Positions 23,707 through 35,367 are shown, counted from the stretch's first letter. The stretch: 64,000 bases of DNA from Sarcomyxa edulis (GCA_009761415.1 QUOL01000002.1:2232001-2296000), one strand, 5' to 3'. Numbers and translations are program-made. The notes: a model not told the origin generated them from the letters alone.

Positions 23707-26190
23707 ATGCCTCCCGAGGTTGACCTCGTAATTACTTTTCGTGCGTCGTCCAAAGCCAGTTTGTCCAAGCAACAGCTTCGCGACGACGCCCTCAAGGCAG
23801 AACAGCAGTATGCACATCTTCTCCAGACTCTCTCTTTAGGAGGGCTTCGCGCAGTAGGGCGACGCGGGGAATCACTAGGCCATATTCTGGTCTTTGTTTC
23901 GTGTCCAAAGAGTCACGTCGATACCCTCGTCAAACGGGAACGGTAAGTCGGAAAGTGCAGAGACAAGGAGGACGTTGTCGCTAATGATCATCTTCTCCTC
24001 ACAGACATTCCGATTTCTTGTACGGACTGCCAACTGTCATCCTTCCTTCCGATACAGTCAAAGTCGACTCACAACCTCTCTCGCCTGCAGAACGTATTCG
24101 TCTCGTGCATGGCTTCATCACTTCCTCGAAGCCAGACGGCGGTCTCGGCATTATCCCTGGTTCTCCAGATTGGGACCTCGTAGAATCAGTCATGGCTCTC
24201 CATGACCGTGAATTCAACGATACATGGAATCGGTCATGGACTCTGCGTCAGATTGCCTCTGTCCAACTATCCAAAATCCGCGAACAGGTAAGTCCATGTC
24301 GAACTCCACCCTTGGTCTACTCACCAAAACGTTCATCTAGTTCGGAGATTCTGTAGCTCTCTATTTTGTTTTCCTATCATCCTACACTCAGTTCCTCACT
24401 TTCCCCGCTCTCCTTGGAACAGCATTCTATCTGTTCAAGCCACCACACTCATACTCTCCCGTATACTCTCTCCTCCTCCTTCTATGGTCTCTCATATTCG
24501 TTGAATACTGGCGCGTATACCAGCGCCTGCTATCTCTACGATTCGGCACACGCGGCTCTTTCCGCGTCGAAAAACGTCGAGCACAATACACGCAAGGTTT
24601 CCCATGGTGGAAACGAGAAGTCCGGATGCTCGCTAGTGTACCTGTTATATCGATGTTTGCAGCTGTCCTTGGAGCCCTTTTAACGGCTATATTCATATTC
24701 GAGGCTTTTGTGACGCAACTCTATACAGGTCCAGGACACAAATACTTGGTGCGTGCAGTAATCCTTACTCCAGGTTCATGAGATTGTTCTGATTGTTTGG
24801 TCTGTCAGGCGTTTGCACCTACAATCCTATTCGTAGCTCTCGTTCCACGCCTCTTGTCAGTATATCAAGCTTCTGCGACGCGATTCACAAACTGGGAGAA
24901 TCACGCTCATCAATCTACTCACGAAGCATCTCTGACTTTGAAAACCTTCGCTCTAAGCGCTATTGTGGCGTATCTAGGCTTGGCACTCAGCGCGTTCGTG
25001 TATGTCCCATTCGGTGAAGGCACCATGCGCTGGGTACAAGTCTGGCTCTTCGATGGTGGCAGTGCGTCTGCTCAGTTCTTTTCGACGTCTACAAGTCAAG
25101 GAGATGAGAAAACGGCCGGGATCTGGGATGTGGACGCGTCGAATGTGACTAGGAAACTCAATCCGGAGAGGTTGAAGGATCAGATGTTTGCGTATACAGT
25201 TACTAACCAGGCGATTAACACGTTCGTCGAGATCGGGTTGCCGTATATCCTTCGTGCAATATCGTCGTTCAGGTCGCGTCGTTCAGCATCGCTTTCGACA
25301 CCCTCTAATCCTGGAGGTGCTGTGAGTAATGGAGGCGGAGGGAAGAAGAAACGCGTTGTGTTCGAAGATGAGCAGGAGAAGGGAGGACTAGAAGAACGAG
25401 AGTTCTTGGAGAGGGTCAGGAAGGAGGTCGCGTTGCCTGAGTATGAGCTATTTGGCGATTATAGCGAGATGGTGACACAGTTTGGATATGTCGTTCTTTG
25501 GTCGACGATTTGGCCGCTGGCTTCTGGTACGCCATTATTCTCTTTCGTGAAAGCAAATGTATTGACTTTTACTTTCGTTATTTAGCCATGGCCTTCCTGA
25601 ACAATGTCCTCGAGCTCCGATCGGATGCATTCAAGATGACAGTACATAATCGACGGCCCATTCCTTCACGGACGGATACAATTGGCCCGTGGTTAGACAC
25701 CCTAGAATTCTTGACCTGGGTAGGAGCGCTAACAAATTCCGCGTTGGTATACCTTTTCTGTCCCCGGTCTTCGACAAATTGCGAGAACGGAGCTGGAGGA
25801 AGTACCTTGCATAAGGTCCACCAACGACTCATCATGGCTTCGGGGGGTATAGACTCGGATGGTAGTGGTTTCGTCGATGGCGGAGGTCGTGAGACGAAGG
25901 AATTGCTGTTGACTGCTTTACTGATCGCTCTGGGCGCATCGCATGGATATATGATCGTGAAAGCTGTGGTCCGACATGTAGTGGAGAGGGTTATGTGGAA
26001 GGAAAGCGCTGAAGTGAAGGAGAGGGAGGAGAGGGAGAGGGAGGTTAGGGAAGCATTCTTGAAGGGATTGCATATCGATGAGGGCAATACTGGTGTTACA
26101 GAGCAGAGCCAAAATGATGTTCCGGCTGAGCCGTTCTGGCAGCATGATGAGGGTCAGGAGGAGATACAGCGAATCTCGAAGGAGGCATAA
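23707..26190 (+). CDS. TMEM16/anoctamin-family membrane protein (Ca-activated lipid scramblase or chloride channel)
   Basis: Five exons: 23707-23942, 24005-24287, 24341-24748, 24809-25526 and 25586-26190, giving 749 residues, close to characterised fungal TMEM16 scramblases. The N-terminal cytosolic part (residues 1-170) is followed by FGDSVALYFVFLSSYTQFL and about ten hydrophobic segments. The core family region is clear: EMVTQFGYVVLWSTIWPLA, then LNNVLELRSDAFKM. In known TMEM16 structures the acidic residues of these two helices bind Ca, and they are present here. An acidic/basic insert lies between (GGGKKKRVVFEDEQEKGG). Fungal members act as scramblases or, as yeast Ist2, as ER-plasma membrane tethers; which applies is not clear. 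The charged C-terminus (SAEVKEREEREREVREAF) is short, unlike the long Ist2 tail, which favours the scramblase type. Confidence 0.9.
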
Positions 26191-27364
26191 AGGGACTATT
26201 GGGGTCGACGTGTTGGAGAATACCTCTGCTACATCTTGAGGTTAGCGAGACATTTGGACCTTAGATATATCTCATACGTTCTACCCTATGCTATCCTGCT
26301 GTTCTCTTCTGTTATACTAATATCACCGACCATCCGTCTGGATAGGACAATCATACTGCGAATCTGTAGTGGCCGGTCTTCGGCTCTTTATTACCCATAA
26401 ATCCTCGCGAATGCGAAAAAAAAACAGGCTCTGAGGCTCAAGAAATTTATGTACGTTATGTTTACAACGTTAACGCTGGTCCTCCAGCGGTTGGCTTTTC
26501 GATCTCGCATATGTACTTCTTCGGTCGGCCTTTCAAGATTCTGACATCCCCAGAGCATCGTATCTCGCTCCAAGGAGTCCAAGCTACAAGCTGACCATCC
26601 AATAACGATGAGACGGATACAACAAATGACCATCAAGAGTGCCCATTTGCACAAGTCGTTTGGTCCGTGGAGGGCTAGAAAAGCGTGACGCTCAAACTTA
26701 ACAATGGATTCGGGTGATGCAGCGCACACACCTTACTTCGCTTCTACTAGAACTCAGGATCTCGAGGCGCGCACAACGGTTTGGTCTGGGCTGGCAGAAT
26801 TCGCGTCCTCGACTGGATTCAAGTGAAACAGTTTTTTGCCGCTGATGCAGGAGGTAGGATCAGGGTCCAATGAAGGCGGTGTGATATTCGTGCTAGCGTC
26901 TAATTTGTGCTCCTTCGAAGAAGGCTGAGTTTGAAAGTATATCAGAGATCAAACTAGCCATCGACGGGCATGTCGCACAAAACTACGGGACCTACAGGGG
27001 ACGAAGCTACAGCGTTGGCAGCTGGAAGCTGAATGTCCACGAAGCCCAGAAATATGTATGAGTCGATGTCTGTATGATGAAAATCGTACCGAGTCCAAAG
27101 CAGCGGCACGCTTCATATGCCGAGTATAGTTACAGATCTCGTCTCCCATGAATCGCCGAGTGTATCTTCGTAGAAGGTCTCGTTGTGGTTGAGACACGAA
27201 CATAGGCTCTTCGCTACACACCTAGGCCAGAAAGAGTTTGGGATAACCTTTAGTATATAGGTGGTATCGTGGCGAGGAGAAGTACACTGTGTAATTCTGA
27301 CCTCTTGTTCGTATTTGTCCCAAGTCTCACTACTCTGATTCTTCATCGAGACTCCATAGTCGAA
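26191..27364. other. Intergenic, 1.17 kb
   Basis: ORFs at 26391-26729 and 26949-27221 on the minus strand are open by chance as far as I can tell. It contains the promoter of the small gene at 27365; a possible 5' UTR intron ends at about 27360 (CCATAG). Confidence 0.4.
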
Positions 27365-27726
27365 ATGTTTTCGCCCAAGCTCCCTGATCCTCTCCTAGAT
27401 AGAACGGTGATCAGGCCTACGTGCTTCTGGAAGGATACTGTGAGGCTAACTCTGATGTGTTGACACCTCTTCATGTCTCCTTGTAGATCCATGCCGGCTT
27501 GAAATTCTTTGAAGGTCTCAAAGTGAAAGAAGTAAAGGATAGAGAGGAGAAGGCAAAGGCATCTCAGCTCACCAGAGATTTATAGTAAGAACCCCGTTTC
27601 CCAGAAGATGTCATCTCCTTTTGTAGCAAAGCCAGGCTCTTGAGACGTAGATATGTCTGGGCGACAGATTTGAAGCACAAGACTGGTGTAGCAGATGTAG
27701 TATCAGATACAGAGCCAGAATCTTGA
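27365..27726 (+). CDS. Small unidentified basic protein, 90 residues
   Basis: Three exons: 27365-27439, 27487-27584 and 27627-27726, with introns of 47 and 42 nt and normal GT-AG ends. Without splicing each piece is too short to notice. Residues 1-25 include MFSPKLPDPLLDRTVIRP. Residues 26-60 form a charged amphipathic helix (FFEGLKVKEVKDREEKAKA). A strongly basic stretch follows (YKARLLRRRYVWATDLKHK), and the tail is acidic (VSDTEPES). There is no signal peptide. Size, charge pattern and MFSP start would suit a small mitochondrial or ribosome-associated protein, but I do not recognise a family and assign no function. An acceptor just before the ATG suggests a spliced leader or an additional upstream exon. 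Confidence 0.55.
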
Positions 27727-28499
27727 GGTGTTAGGTTCTGTGGGTTATCGTGCCGTCATGATGAAAAATTTCAAGATGACGGGAGGTTATTGGGGTGAAC
27801 GGGTCTAAACAAATGAGACTAAACAAATAGTGACAATACTGACCGTTCACATGCACACATCTTTCCCAAATGTATGAGAGTATATGGAGGGTAGCGACAT
27901 GAAGGTGCTTGAAGTGAGGACCCCTGCTCCCTGCATAATTTCCTCAACAACGATAGTAACAGATGAGTTGTACGTCCAGAATCTTGCGCGGCGAAGTCTT
28001 GAAAGTCCGATATGCTTGATAGAGATTTATAGTCTGTTGATGTGCATTGGTAGATAGTTCCGCGCTCAATGCCCTTCGTGGGTGTGGATATCTCGACAAT
28101 TCCAGAGCACGAAAGAACCGTCGAACGAGAATCGAGACTTCAAGAATAGCTCCGAGCGGTGTGTGCTCGAAGCGCGCCTCGTAGACTTGTAACCACTCTG
28201 TCTATTAGAAAGGCAAGCTCATCGACGCTTCCTCGTAGACAGACAGGTCACCAGTCTACGCGCTTTGGCGCTTGGTGCACGTGATCGACGCGACTCGGAG
28301 TCGTCGATTTTTTTGACCGCGTCAGAAAAGATGAAAGAGCCTGTGGTGTAGACACGAGCCCCATGACAAGAATGGAACTTGAAGCTTTGAACCTGGAGCG
28401 CGCGTTTCTGGTGATTTGGGCGGGAACAGCAAATTTTCTGGGTCGCCGAATTTTCAGAAGGAGCCTGCAGTATAAGCTAAGACAAGAGCTTTAAAACAA
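27727..28499. other. Intergenic, left of the satellite array
   Basis: No ORF that can be extended by splicing. The sequence turns GC- and CGA-rich from about 28060 onward, toward the repeat array. Confidence 0.4.
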
Positions 28500-29580
28500 G
28501 TTTAAAACACTATATCAACATGAAGCCCGCCTCGGCGCGCGATGGATGGAGCGGCAAAAGGCGCTGATTCTGAGTCGGGCGGGGAATCAAGATTGGAGAA
28601 AGCTTGATTGTCGGGCGACGGTTGTCGATTTTGAGTCGGGAGGGAATCGGGATCGGAGAAACTTGCTTGTCGTGCAATGGTAGGGGGGCACTCCTTGTCA
28701 AGCACAATATCGTAATGTTGTATCGACAAGAAGCCCACCTTGGGGTGTGCTAATCAGCAAATGAGGCTACAGATAGAAGTCATTGTCCAATCCTAATCCA
28801 GACTCAATTGGCAACTCTTGCTGCAGATGACTGCTCGGTAATTAGTGCCCGAAAATCATTTCCCAAATGCACGTAGCCTTGCCCGATCCCGACACAAGAT
28901 TTGCGACTGCTGAGAATCAGTGCCAACCAATCGGGTCGGACAAGGCTGCTTGCTGAGCAATGATGGTCGCTGATGGTTGGGCATTCATTGTTGAGCACAG
29001 ATCGTGATGTTCTACCGACACGAAACCCGCCATGGCGCGTGCAATAGGTCGAGCGATCGGCAACTTCGAGTCGAGCGGGGAAAAGCCGATCGCAGCACGC
29101 AGTCGCCGATTTCGAGTCGGACGAGGCTGCTTGCTGAGCAATGTTGGTCGCTGATGGTTGGGCATTCATTGTTGAGCACATATCGTAATGTTCTGTCGAC
29201 ACGAAACCCGCCTCGGCGCGTGCAATAGGTCGAGCGATCAGCAACTTCGAGTCGAGCGGGGAAAAGCCGATCGCAGCACGCAGTCGCCGATTTCGAGTCG
29301 GACGAGGCTGCTTGCTGAGCAATGTTGGTCGCTGATGGTTGGGCATTCATTAATATTCATTGTTGAGCACATATCGTAATGTTCTGTCGACACGAAACCC
29401 GCCTCGGCGCGTGCAATAGGTCGAGCGATCAAAGACTTCGAGTCGAGCGGGAAATTTTGGGATCGGGAAAGCGCGAAAAGCCGATCGCAGCACGCAGTCG
29501 CCAATTTTGAGTCGGCCAAGGATCGGCAATGGCTGCTTGTCGGGCACTTTTTGTCGGGCACAGTCAAGCCACCGATTGTG
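28500..29580. repeat. Tandem satellite, unit about 181 bp
   Basis: The string gcattcattgttgagcaca starts at 28981 and recurs at 29162; a third unit starts at 29343 with a short insertion (taatattcatt). The first two units are nearly identical over their whole length, sharing gtgcaataggtcgagcgatc and gccgatttcgagtcggacga. The third diverges after about 100 bp. Older, more degraded pieces extend left (28500-28760, around the Cys/Gly-coding string gaagcccgcctcggcgcg, and 28890-28980) and right to about 29580. Because 181 is not a multiple of three, the ORFs running through the array change frame from unit to unit, so they are not protein-coding. Confidence 0.85.
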
Positions 29581-30074
29581 GGCAAATATTCGAATCCTAC
29601 ATATGCATACTTGGCCCAAGCAAATGACTTGTATCATCTTTCAAGACGGAAGTCGAGCTTTCCAGATCGTTTCTTGCTATTTTTTGCTGTCGAAGTTGTT
29701 CTTCCACCGCATCTTGCTTTTTGCTTCCGCAAGGGTTTAGACCTATCAGGAGCTTGTGTTTGGTCTCTTGCTGGTCTCTGCAATAGTCCTACCGAGTGAA
29801 AAATTACAAAAATTCCTATGCTCATAATAATAGTTGTTCTGCTGCTGTGTTGGCATTACTTATCGATATATCGAGTACTTATCCAGGAGCCCCGCTTTTG
29901 GGAGAGATACATTACACTCGTAAGTCGTAAGCAGCTTATGCATGACTATGTAGAGCGATACGTCGTACAAGAACACTTTTGAGGCACTTCAGACAGCTCG
30001 TGTTCAATCAGAGCAAACGGCCGACCTCATTTTCCAGGTCAGATTCTGTTGGGACTTATATCAGTGTTCGGAGT
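29581..30074. other. Intergenic between the satellite and the small secreted protein gene
   Basis: AT-richer sequence with no supported gene. It includes the 3' flank of the minus-strand gene ending at 30075. Confidence 0.4.
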
Positions 30075-30734
30075 CTACGCTGCAGTGATAGTAAGTAATG
30101 TATCCCCTCCACCAGTAGATCCTCCCTGTATGACAATATGTCCCGGCTTTACAGACCCAACGATCAGCCTCGAACGTAGTTCAGCAACATATGCACTCAC
30201 AGTAGCTTTGCAATCCGCGATCAAGTTATTAAACCCACCCACACCTCCATGCTCTAGCCTTCCCTTTGATATGTCGATGTTACCACCGTCTGTGGTTGCT
30301 ACGGACACCTGGAAGGTCATATTAGGGTCAATATCGTACAACACAGAAATTGGCCATAGCGGAAGCAAAACCCGACCGACGCGTCAAAGCGTGACTGGAT
30401 AGCCTTGGAACGGAACGGAAAAGAACATGAGATGTACCTTGCAACCACCACTCGTGGCACTCGCACTTGCGGAATTTACGCGCAGGAATTGGATTGCGCC
30501 AGCGATACCGCCTGGACCTAGAGCGAGCAAAGCCCTAATCGGAGCAAAAGAGTCAATTGACGAGCTAGTCAAACCAAAGGATGAGGCTTACACATTACAA
30601 TCGTGGCTGCTCAGCTTCGTAGAGGACGTGCAGGTGGACACGCCTAAGGCTGCCCTTCTCAGAGCACGGGCGTCAGTGCAGACAACAGCGACAAGGAGCG
30701 CAGCGAGGAGAGTGAAGAACGCGGTGATCTGCAT
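30075..30734 (-). CDS. Small secreted cysteine-containing protein, 132 residues
   Basis: Four exons on the minus strand: 30592-30734, 30438-30534, 30201-30308 and 30075-30125. Residues 1 to about 20 are a typical secretion signal (MQITAFFTLLAALLVAVVC, then TDARA). The mature part has four spaced cysteines, in CTSSTKLSSHDCN, SGGCK and IADCK. It also has Gly/Ser/Thr-rich strands (VSVATTDGGNIDISKGRL, GGSTGGGDTLLTITAA). The third intron was chosen because it replaces an atypical tail by the Gly-rich ending, with consensus donor GTGAGT and acceptor TACAG. The layout (signal peptide, paired cysteines, beta-rich short body) is that of fungal small secreted proteins. Whether it acts on hosts, competitors or the cell wall is unknown and I assign no activity. 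It lies next to the satellite array. Confidence 0.7.
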
Positions 30735-31711
30735 TTCTAATTTGGGTGTTGGGTTATAATTATAACTTGATGGGTCGAATTTGAATGGATAAATGGAAAT
30801 GAGACCAGCCCAAAGAGAAAGCAGAGCAGAAAAGGGTGAACGGAACGAAAGAGAGAGACAGAGAGCGTCGAGCGGATGACTCGAAGGAGAAACTTCGAAC
30901 TCTTTATATTTCTTTCAAGTGGTCGTCTCCAAGCAACCACCTACACGAAACGGAGGGAGAGAGAATCCTCGAAAAGAATCTGATCATGGTTATGAAGCGG
31001 TAAATAAGGACCGCAAAGGCACCGAACCTTGACGGTCGTTGTGCCACTCGCGGCTTGCCGTGTGGCCCAGGCATGCCACTGGAGATCATTGACCAGCTCA
31101 TTTACCTCAACGTTCCCTCGAGACCTCAAGGAACACAGGAAACCATGGATCATGAATATGCCCTTCAGCCATTGACCACGTTGAGGGACTATTCGCAGCA
31201 CTACTGTCAAAAAAAACTATCCATACGATAAATAATCGCTCGAACCCCCGGAAAAAACAGCATGAGAAGGAACATAATCTAAGCCATGTAAAGAAAAAGC
31301 AAAGCAAAGAAAGAGGGACCTGAGTCTGATATGCCCAGCACACCAGACTAGGCAAACAGAAACGGCAAGAAATTGAACAAGGTGTGAGATTCACGAACTT
31401 GAGAGAGGGTAAAAACTATAACAAGGAGTGAACACCCGATAGAGATAATATAGTATAACGGCAAAAAAAAGGGTGGAAGCAAGAAGAAGGGGAAAGAAAG
31501 AGTAGGAACAATTCCACCGTACACGACTCGGAGTACAATACAAATTCCCTTCCAGCCTCAACAAGATATCGAAGCCCGTGAGTAAGATGAAACGGAGGGG
31601 GGGAGGTATCAGTGTCACAATGGGAATATGATATCAACGGTTGGAGGGAATTAACAAACAATGTCCAGGGGATAACACGCCTTCAATCGAGAGGAGGTGA
31701 TGAGTGCCCGA
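30735..31711. other. Intergenic: promoter of the secreted protein gene and 3' flank of the Opy2-like gene
   Basis: A minus-strand TATAAA lies at 30903-30908, about 170 bp upstream of the ATG at 30734. It is followed by a long pyrimidine-rich (CT) leader on the minus strand at about 30780-30890, typical of well-expressed fungal genes. The remainder to 31711 shows no supported gene. Confidence 0.4.
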
Positions 31712-33699
31712 TCAGATTCCGAGTGGATACGACGACAGGTCACTCGTCAGTGCAAGAGTATCCAAGCTCGCACGTTGACGTCCTTTGAAAGACGTTGGAG
31801 GAGCGGATGATTCGGTACTCTCGCCTTCAATCTGGAATGGGAAGGATCCTAGACCTGACGAAGCAGTTGAGAATTGCGAACCAGTCGACAGACCCAGAGT
31901 GCGCCGGTCAGGAGGGGGAGGAAGAGGAGACTCAGATTCGCGTGCTGGATGTGTCGATTCGGGAGTGAATGATTCTCTGGCTAATGGTGAGGCAGCATGT
32001 TTTGACGACGGGGAAGAAGGACCAGAGTTGAATGTTTGTTGTGCTAGTGGTGAACAAGGAGGTGATCGGATCGGTCGGTCTGAGATGGGCGAGGGAGGTA
32101 CGAAGGGGAACGACTCGAGAATCGAGTCTGCCCGAGTGGAGGCAGAAGAAACCACAGAAGAATTGGATATTCTCCTGGATTTATCGAGGCCTTGTGCTTG
32201 AGCTCGCGCCTGCGCATGGGCAAGTGCTCTCTGCTGCTGCTCCTCTAACGACCCAAGACCACTGGTGGATGGCGTCACGAGTCTCCCAATGGTAGTCCTA
32301 TAAGGAGAGAGGGTGAATGTACTAGCAGTCATAGGTGATGTGGCTGCTTGGTTTCCACCATTCAGACCATTCAGGCCTACATTGACACGTTTAGCACTTC
32401 CGATGTCTATGATGGACCCAGCTTGTGTGCTCATGCTCGATGGTCGGCTGAGCTCGCTGGACTTGGACCATGGGAGTTTTGGCTCCACAGCCCACTCAGA
32501 ATCTGTTGAATGCCCAAACGTAGCAGCTGATGGGGAGGGTGATACTCTGGAGGAAGAATGACCGTCGGCAGAATGTTCGTCGCTGAAAGGGTTGTTACTG
32601 TTGAGAGAAAGTTCCTGTCCTTCATCAACCTCCTTCACAACATCAGCCGGTCCGAACGAGGTCGATGCTAGAGGCGAACTAGCCGGAAGTCGAGGGACTT
32701 TCGTAGATGAAGGTGATAGATTCTCATTCGACCCTCTGGCATTGATGACCTCTGCCTTGACGACGCCCAAAACTTGCCGAACAGCACCTTTGGTCGGCGT
32801 CATGATCATGGGCGCTTCGTTGAGGAAGTCGCTGGAATAACTTGCGTTGGACATGTACGAGTTTCTTGACGATACGGCGGATATGCCTGAGCGTTGTGAG
32901 GGAGCGTAGAGTCCTGGCTTTGCATTAAGCGAACGGTCTGAGACATTCTGATCCAAGAGATTGAGATCTGGGGAGCGGGCAGGTCGGATAGGTGACATGG
33001 CGTCCGACGTGACCGATGGCATCGTCTCAGTTTGGGAACGTATGGAATCTGGGTGAACTAGAGCAATAGGTATAACATTTGTGCCTTCCGTGCCAGCCGT
33101 CTGGATAGAGTTCGTATCATCGAAGGGATTGGTCTGCGTGGAAGCCCGCGAAGAGGTGTGACGTGCCGTGTGGGCGGAGCCATGCTGCGACGCAGGGTCG
33201 AGATCGATGGTGGTGTCAGAGGATATGGAGTACACTCTGACGGTGTTGGTTTGAGATGGGGGAGGAGATGGTTTTTCGGTAGGGTCTGGTCTGTTGAGAA
33301 CTGTCTCTGCAGGTGCTGGTATATCTTTCTTGCCCTCTATTTCCGTCGCTGCGCGTTGTGCGCGAATACGTGCCGTGCGACGGTACCACAAGAACAATCC
33401 TATGGCCAGAGAAAGGAACAGCAGAACCCCAATGACAGCTCCTGCTAGAGCACCTTTGCTGACGCCAGAAGACTTGTGAGAACCGGAGTCGTTTGCCACG
33501 CATGTGACGGACGTGCAGGCATTGCAGGAGCTAAAGATGAGGGTGAGGCAAAGATGAGATTTGGACTGCGGATGATGAGGAGAGGTACTGACCGACTAAT
33601 GAGGATACAAGTCTGATCACTAGGACAGTTGCAGGATGGTGGGTCTCCGCAGGTGATGCATTCTGAGGATTGTCTTGGGAGGAGAGGGTTCAAATGCAT
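31712..33699 (-). CDS. Opy2-like membrane anchor of the HOG pathway
   Basis: Two exons on the minus strand: 33593-33699 and 31712-33530, giving 641 residues. The extracellular N-terminus carries the eight-cysteine Opy2 pattern (SSECITCGDPPSCNCPSDQT, then SCNACTSVTCVA), interrupted by the intron. One membrane span follows (GALAGAVIGVLLFLSLAIGL), then a basic stop-transfer stretch (WYRRTARIRAQRAA). The long cytosolic tail is Ser/Pro-rich with many possible MAPK sites (TPTK, SPIR, SPPCSP). In yeast Opy2 anchors Ste50 and Ste11 at the membrane for osmostress signalling. The Cys domain and topology are direct evidence; the interaction with Ste50 in this species is inferred. There is no classical N-terminal signal peptide before the Cys domain, as in other Opy2 proteins. 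Confidence 0.85.
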
Positions 33700-34132
33700 G
33701 GGATAAATTCGAAATGAAAGAATGTAGATGAGTTAGACAAGAAAAACGGAGAGGCCTCGCTGGGGAGGAGCCAGGATGAATATCGTGGACTTTGGCTGGG
33801 TCGTCGTCGAAGAAAACCAAATCAAATCTGCGATCACGCTTTGCAACTGCTGTCCCACGCCAACTCGCACTTATTTATATAGGGAATGCTAATGCGCACA
33901 AGTATGCTACGCGAATGCGCATGAGTACATAGGCGAACGCAGGCAGATGCTAGGGAACGAATGCCATTGGGACTAGATGCTACATTTGTGTTGAAACAAT
34001 TACAGTATCAGAAATACAATCACACGATACACAATAGGCCAGAGGAGGTTGAGCTCCAGTCACTTGCAATTAGTGACTATAATCGTATCTAGAACCGCGT
34101 CAGGTAAACCTCCATGCGGATGAGAAATCAAC
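33700..34132. promoter_or_regulatory. Promoter region of the Opy2-like gene
   Basis: On the minus strand a TATATAAATA box lies at 33872-33881, about 175 bp upstream of the ATG at 33699. The left end also holds the 3' flank of the Caf16-type gene. No other gene was found. Confidence 0.45.
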
Positions 34133-35367
34133 TCACTTCCGATAGAAAATCTCCGAGTCGGAAGGTACAGTCTTGAATACCAACGTGAGTAGAGCTCAAT
34201 AGCACAGACGTATACACTCACCTCATCTCGTCTTGCACCTCTGGTTTTCTTTCCTGCCTTCTCGAGTTCGCGTCTATGGATACGATCTTCCTTCAACCAT
34301 TGCAACGCTACATGGTACAACGACGAGTTGCTTCCTTGAGTAACAAGAGCAGACGAAGAGCCGGTGGGAGGCCAAGGGATAGGCTCTGTCAAGAATTCTC
34401 CAAAGCGCATGTGTACGATATGAGTAGGAAACCCGCTCAGACCATCGAAAATATGAGTCGCATCTGTACGCACTCATCAGATAAATCATTGCGGTACAAG
34501 GAACGAACATACACAGGATCGTAGCACCGCGTGCTTCACTGTCCGTCTTCAGGAAAGTGAGGAGATCGTCGCGTACAAGTACATCCAAGTCCACAGTAAC
34601 CTGCGGAGGTTAGATCCAGATAGTCATATCTCGATATGTGATAAGCAATCAAACCTCGTCCAATAACTATAATCCAGATGGGTCAAAGTTACAAAGCGCT
34701 TCATAATGGAATCCACTGACCAATACATCCCAAGGAGACATCAAGCCAAAGCAGAGCTGAACTCTTGAGTGTAGGTTAGGTCTGACTAGGACACGAAATA
34801 GGACAGGCATCTCACCTGCGTCTCTCTCCATCAGAGATCGCATGCATGTGCCAGTCAAGATCGATGTCCAAAATGTCTAGGAGATGGTCTCTGCGCTCCT
34901 TGTATCGATATCCTCCTACTGAATCCAAGAATGCAGACACAAGTATATCTCCTCGTACTACGGGGTTCATAGCCCTGACAGCAACAGATGGGACCTAAAT
35001 GCATCCTTTAGAATCAAGACAATAAAACTGACCATTCAGTCCCGAGGAATGTGATGTTAGGAGGGGAATCACGAAAAACATCACGTCCCAAAACACGTAT
35101 ATCGGCTCCTTCAGCGTTGACCAGACGTTTGCCCGCGAGTATCTGCAGCAAGGTTGACTTTCCGGCTGCAATACGATAATATGTGCGGTCAGGAATGATA
35201 GGCATAACGCGCCTGGGTAGTCAATCCTGACCTCCGTTAGCGCCAACGAGTATGGTACGACTTCCTGGAGGCAACTGGAGGTTAATGCCAACGAGCGACG
35301 CAGGCGATCTTGGATTATGCGCGTAGGTCAATTTGGAGACAGCGATTGCGAGATTTGAGTTATCCAT
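34133..35367 (-). CDS. CAF16: Caf16-type soluble ABC ATPase (CCR4-NOT associated)
   Basis: Eight exons on the minus strand: 35232-35367, 35029-35165, 34816-34994, 34721-34763, 34655-34666, 34513-34600, 34222-34463 and 34133-34171, giving 291 residues (yeast Caf16 is 289). The Walker A motif spans the first intron ([20 protein letters not shown]). Then come [26 protein letters not shown] (signature region), the Walker B VLLLDEVTVDLDV and the switch histidine in [13 protein letters not shown]. There is no membrane domain, as in Caf16. The LLDE of Walker B is a 12-nt exon. The donor after exon 2 (GTTTTA at 35028) is weak, but it is the only choice found that keeps the frame. In yeast Caf16 binds the Ccr4-Not complex and Mediator subunits; that role is inferred here. 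Confidence 0.88.

Noticed and set aside
26954..27492. A 117-residue minus-strand model with four exons over 26954-27492
   Set aside because: It splices in frame, but it overlaps the plus-strand 90-residue gene. Its first intron is only 44 nt with a poor donor, and the plus-strand introns there have better signals and a better ordered protein.
28804..29346. Long minus-strand ORF with repeated Arg/Ser-rich protein
   Set aside because: It runs through the 181-bp satellite; the unit is not a multiple of three, so the open frame is a by-product of repeat composition.
30049..30402. Plus-strand ORF opposite the secreted protein gene
   Set aside because: Antisense to exons with a signal peptide and consensus introns; no domain.
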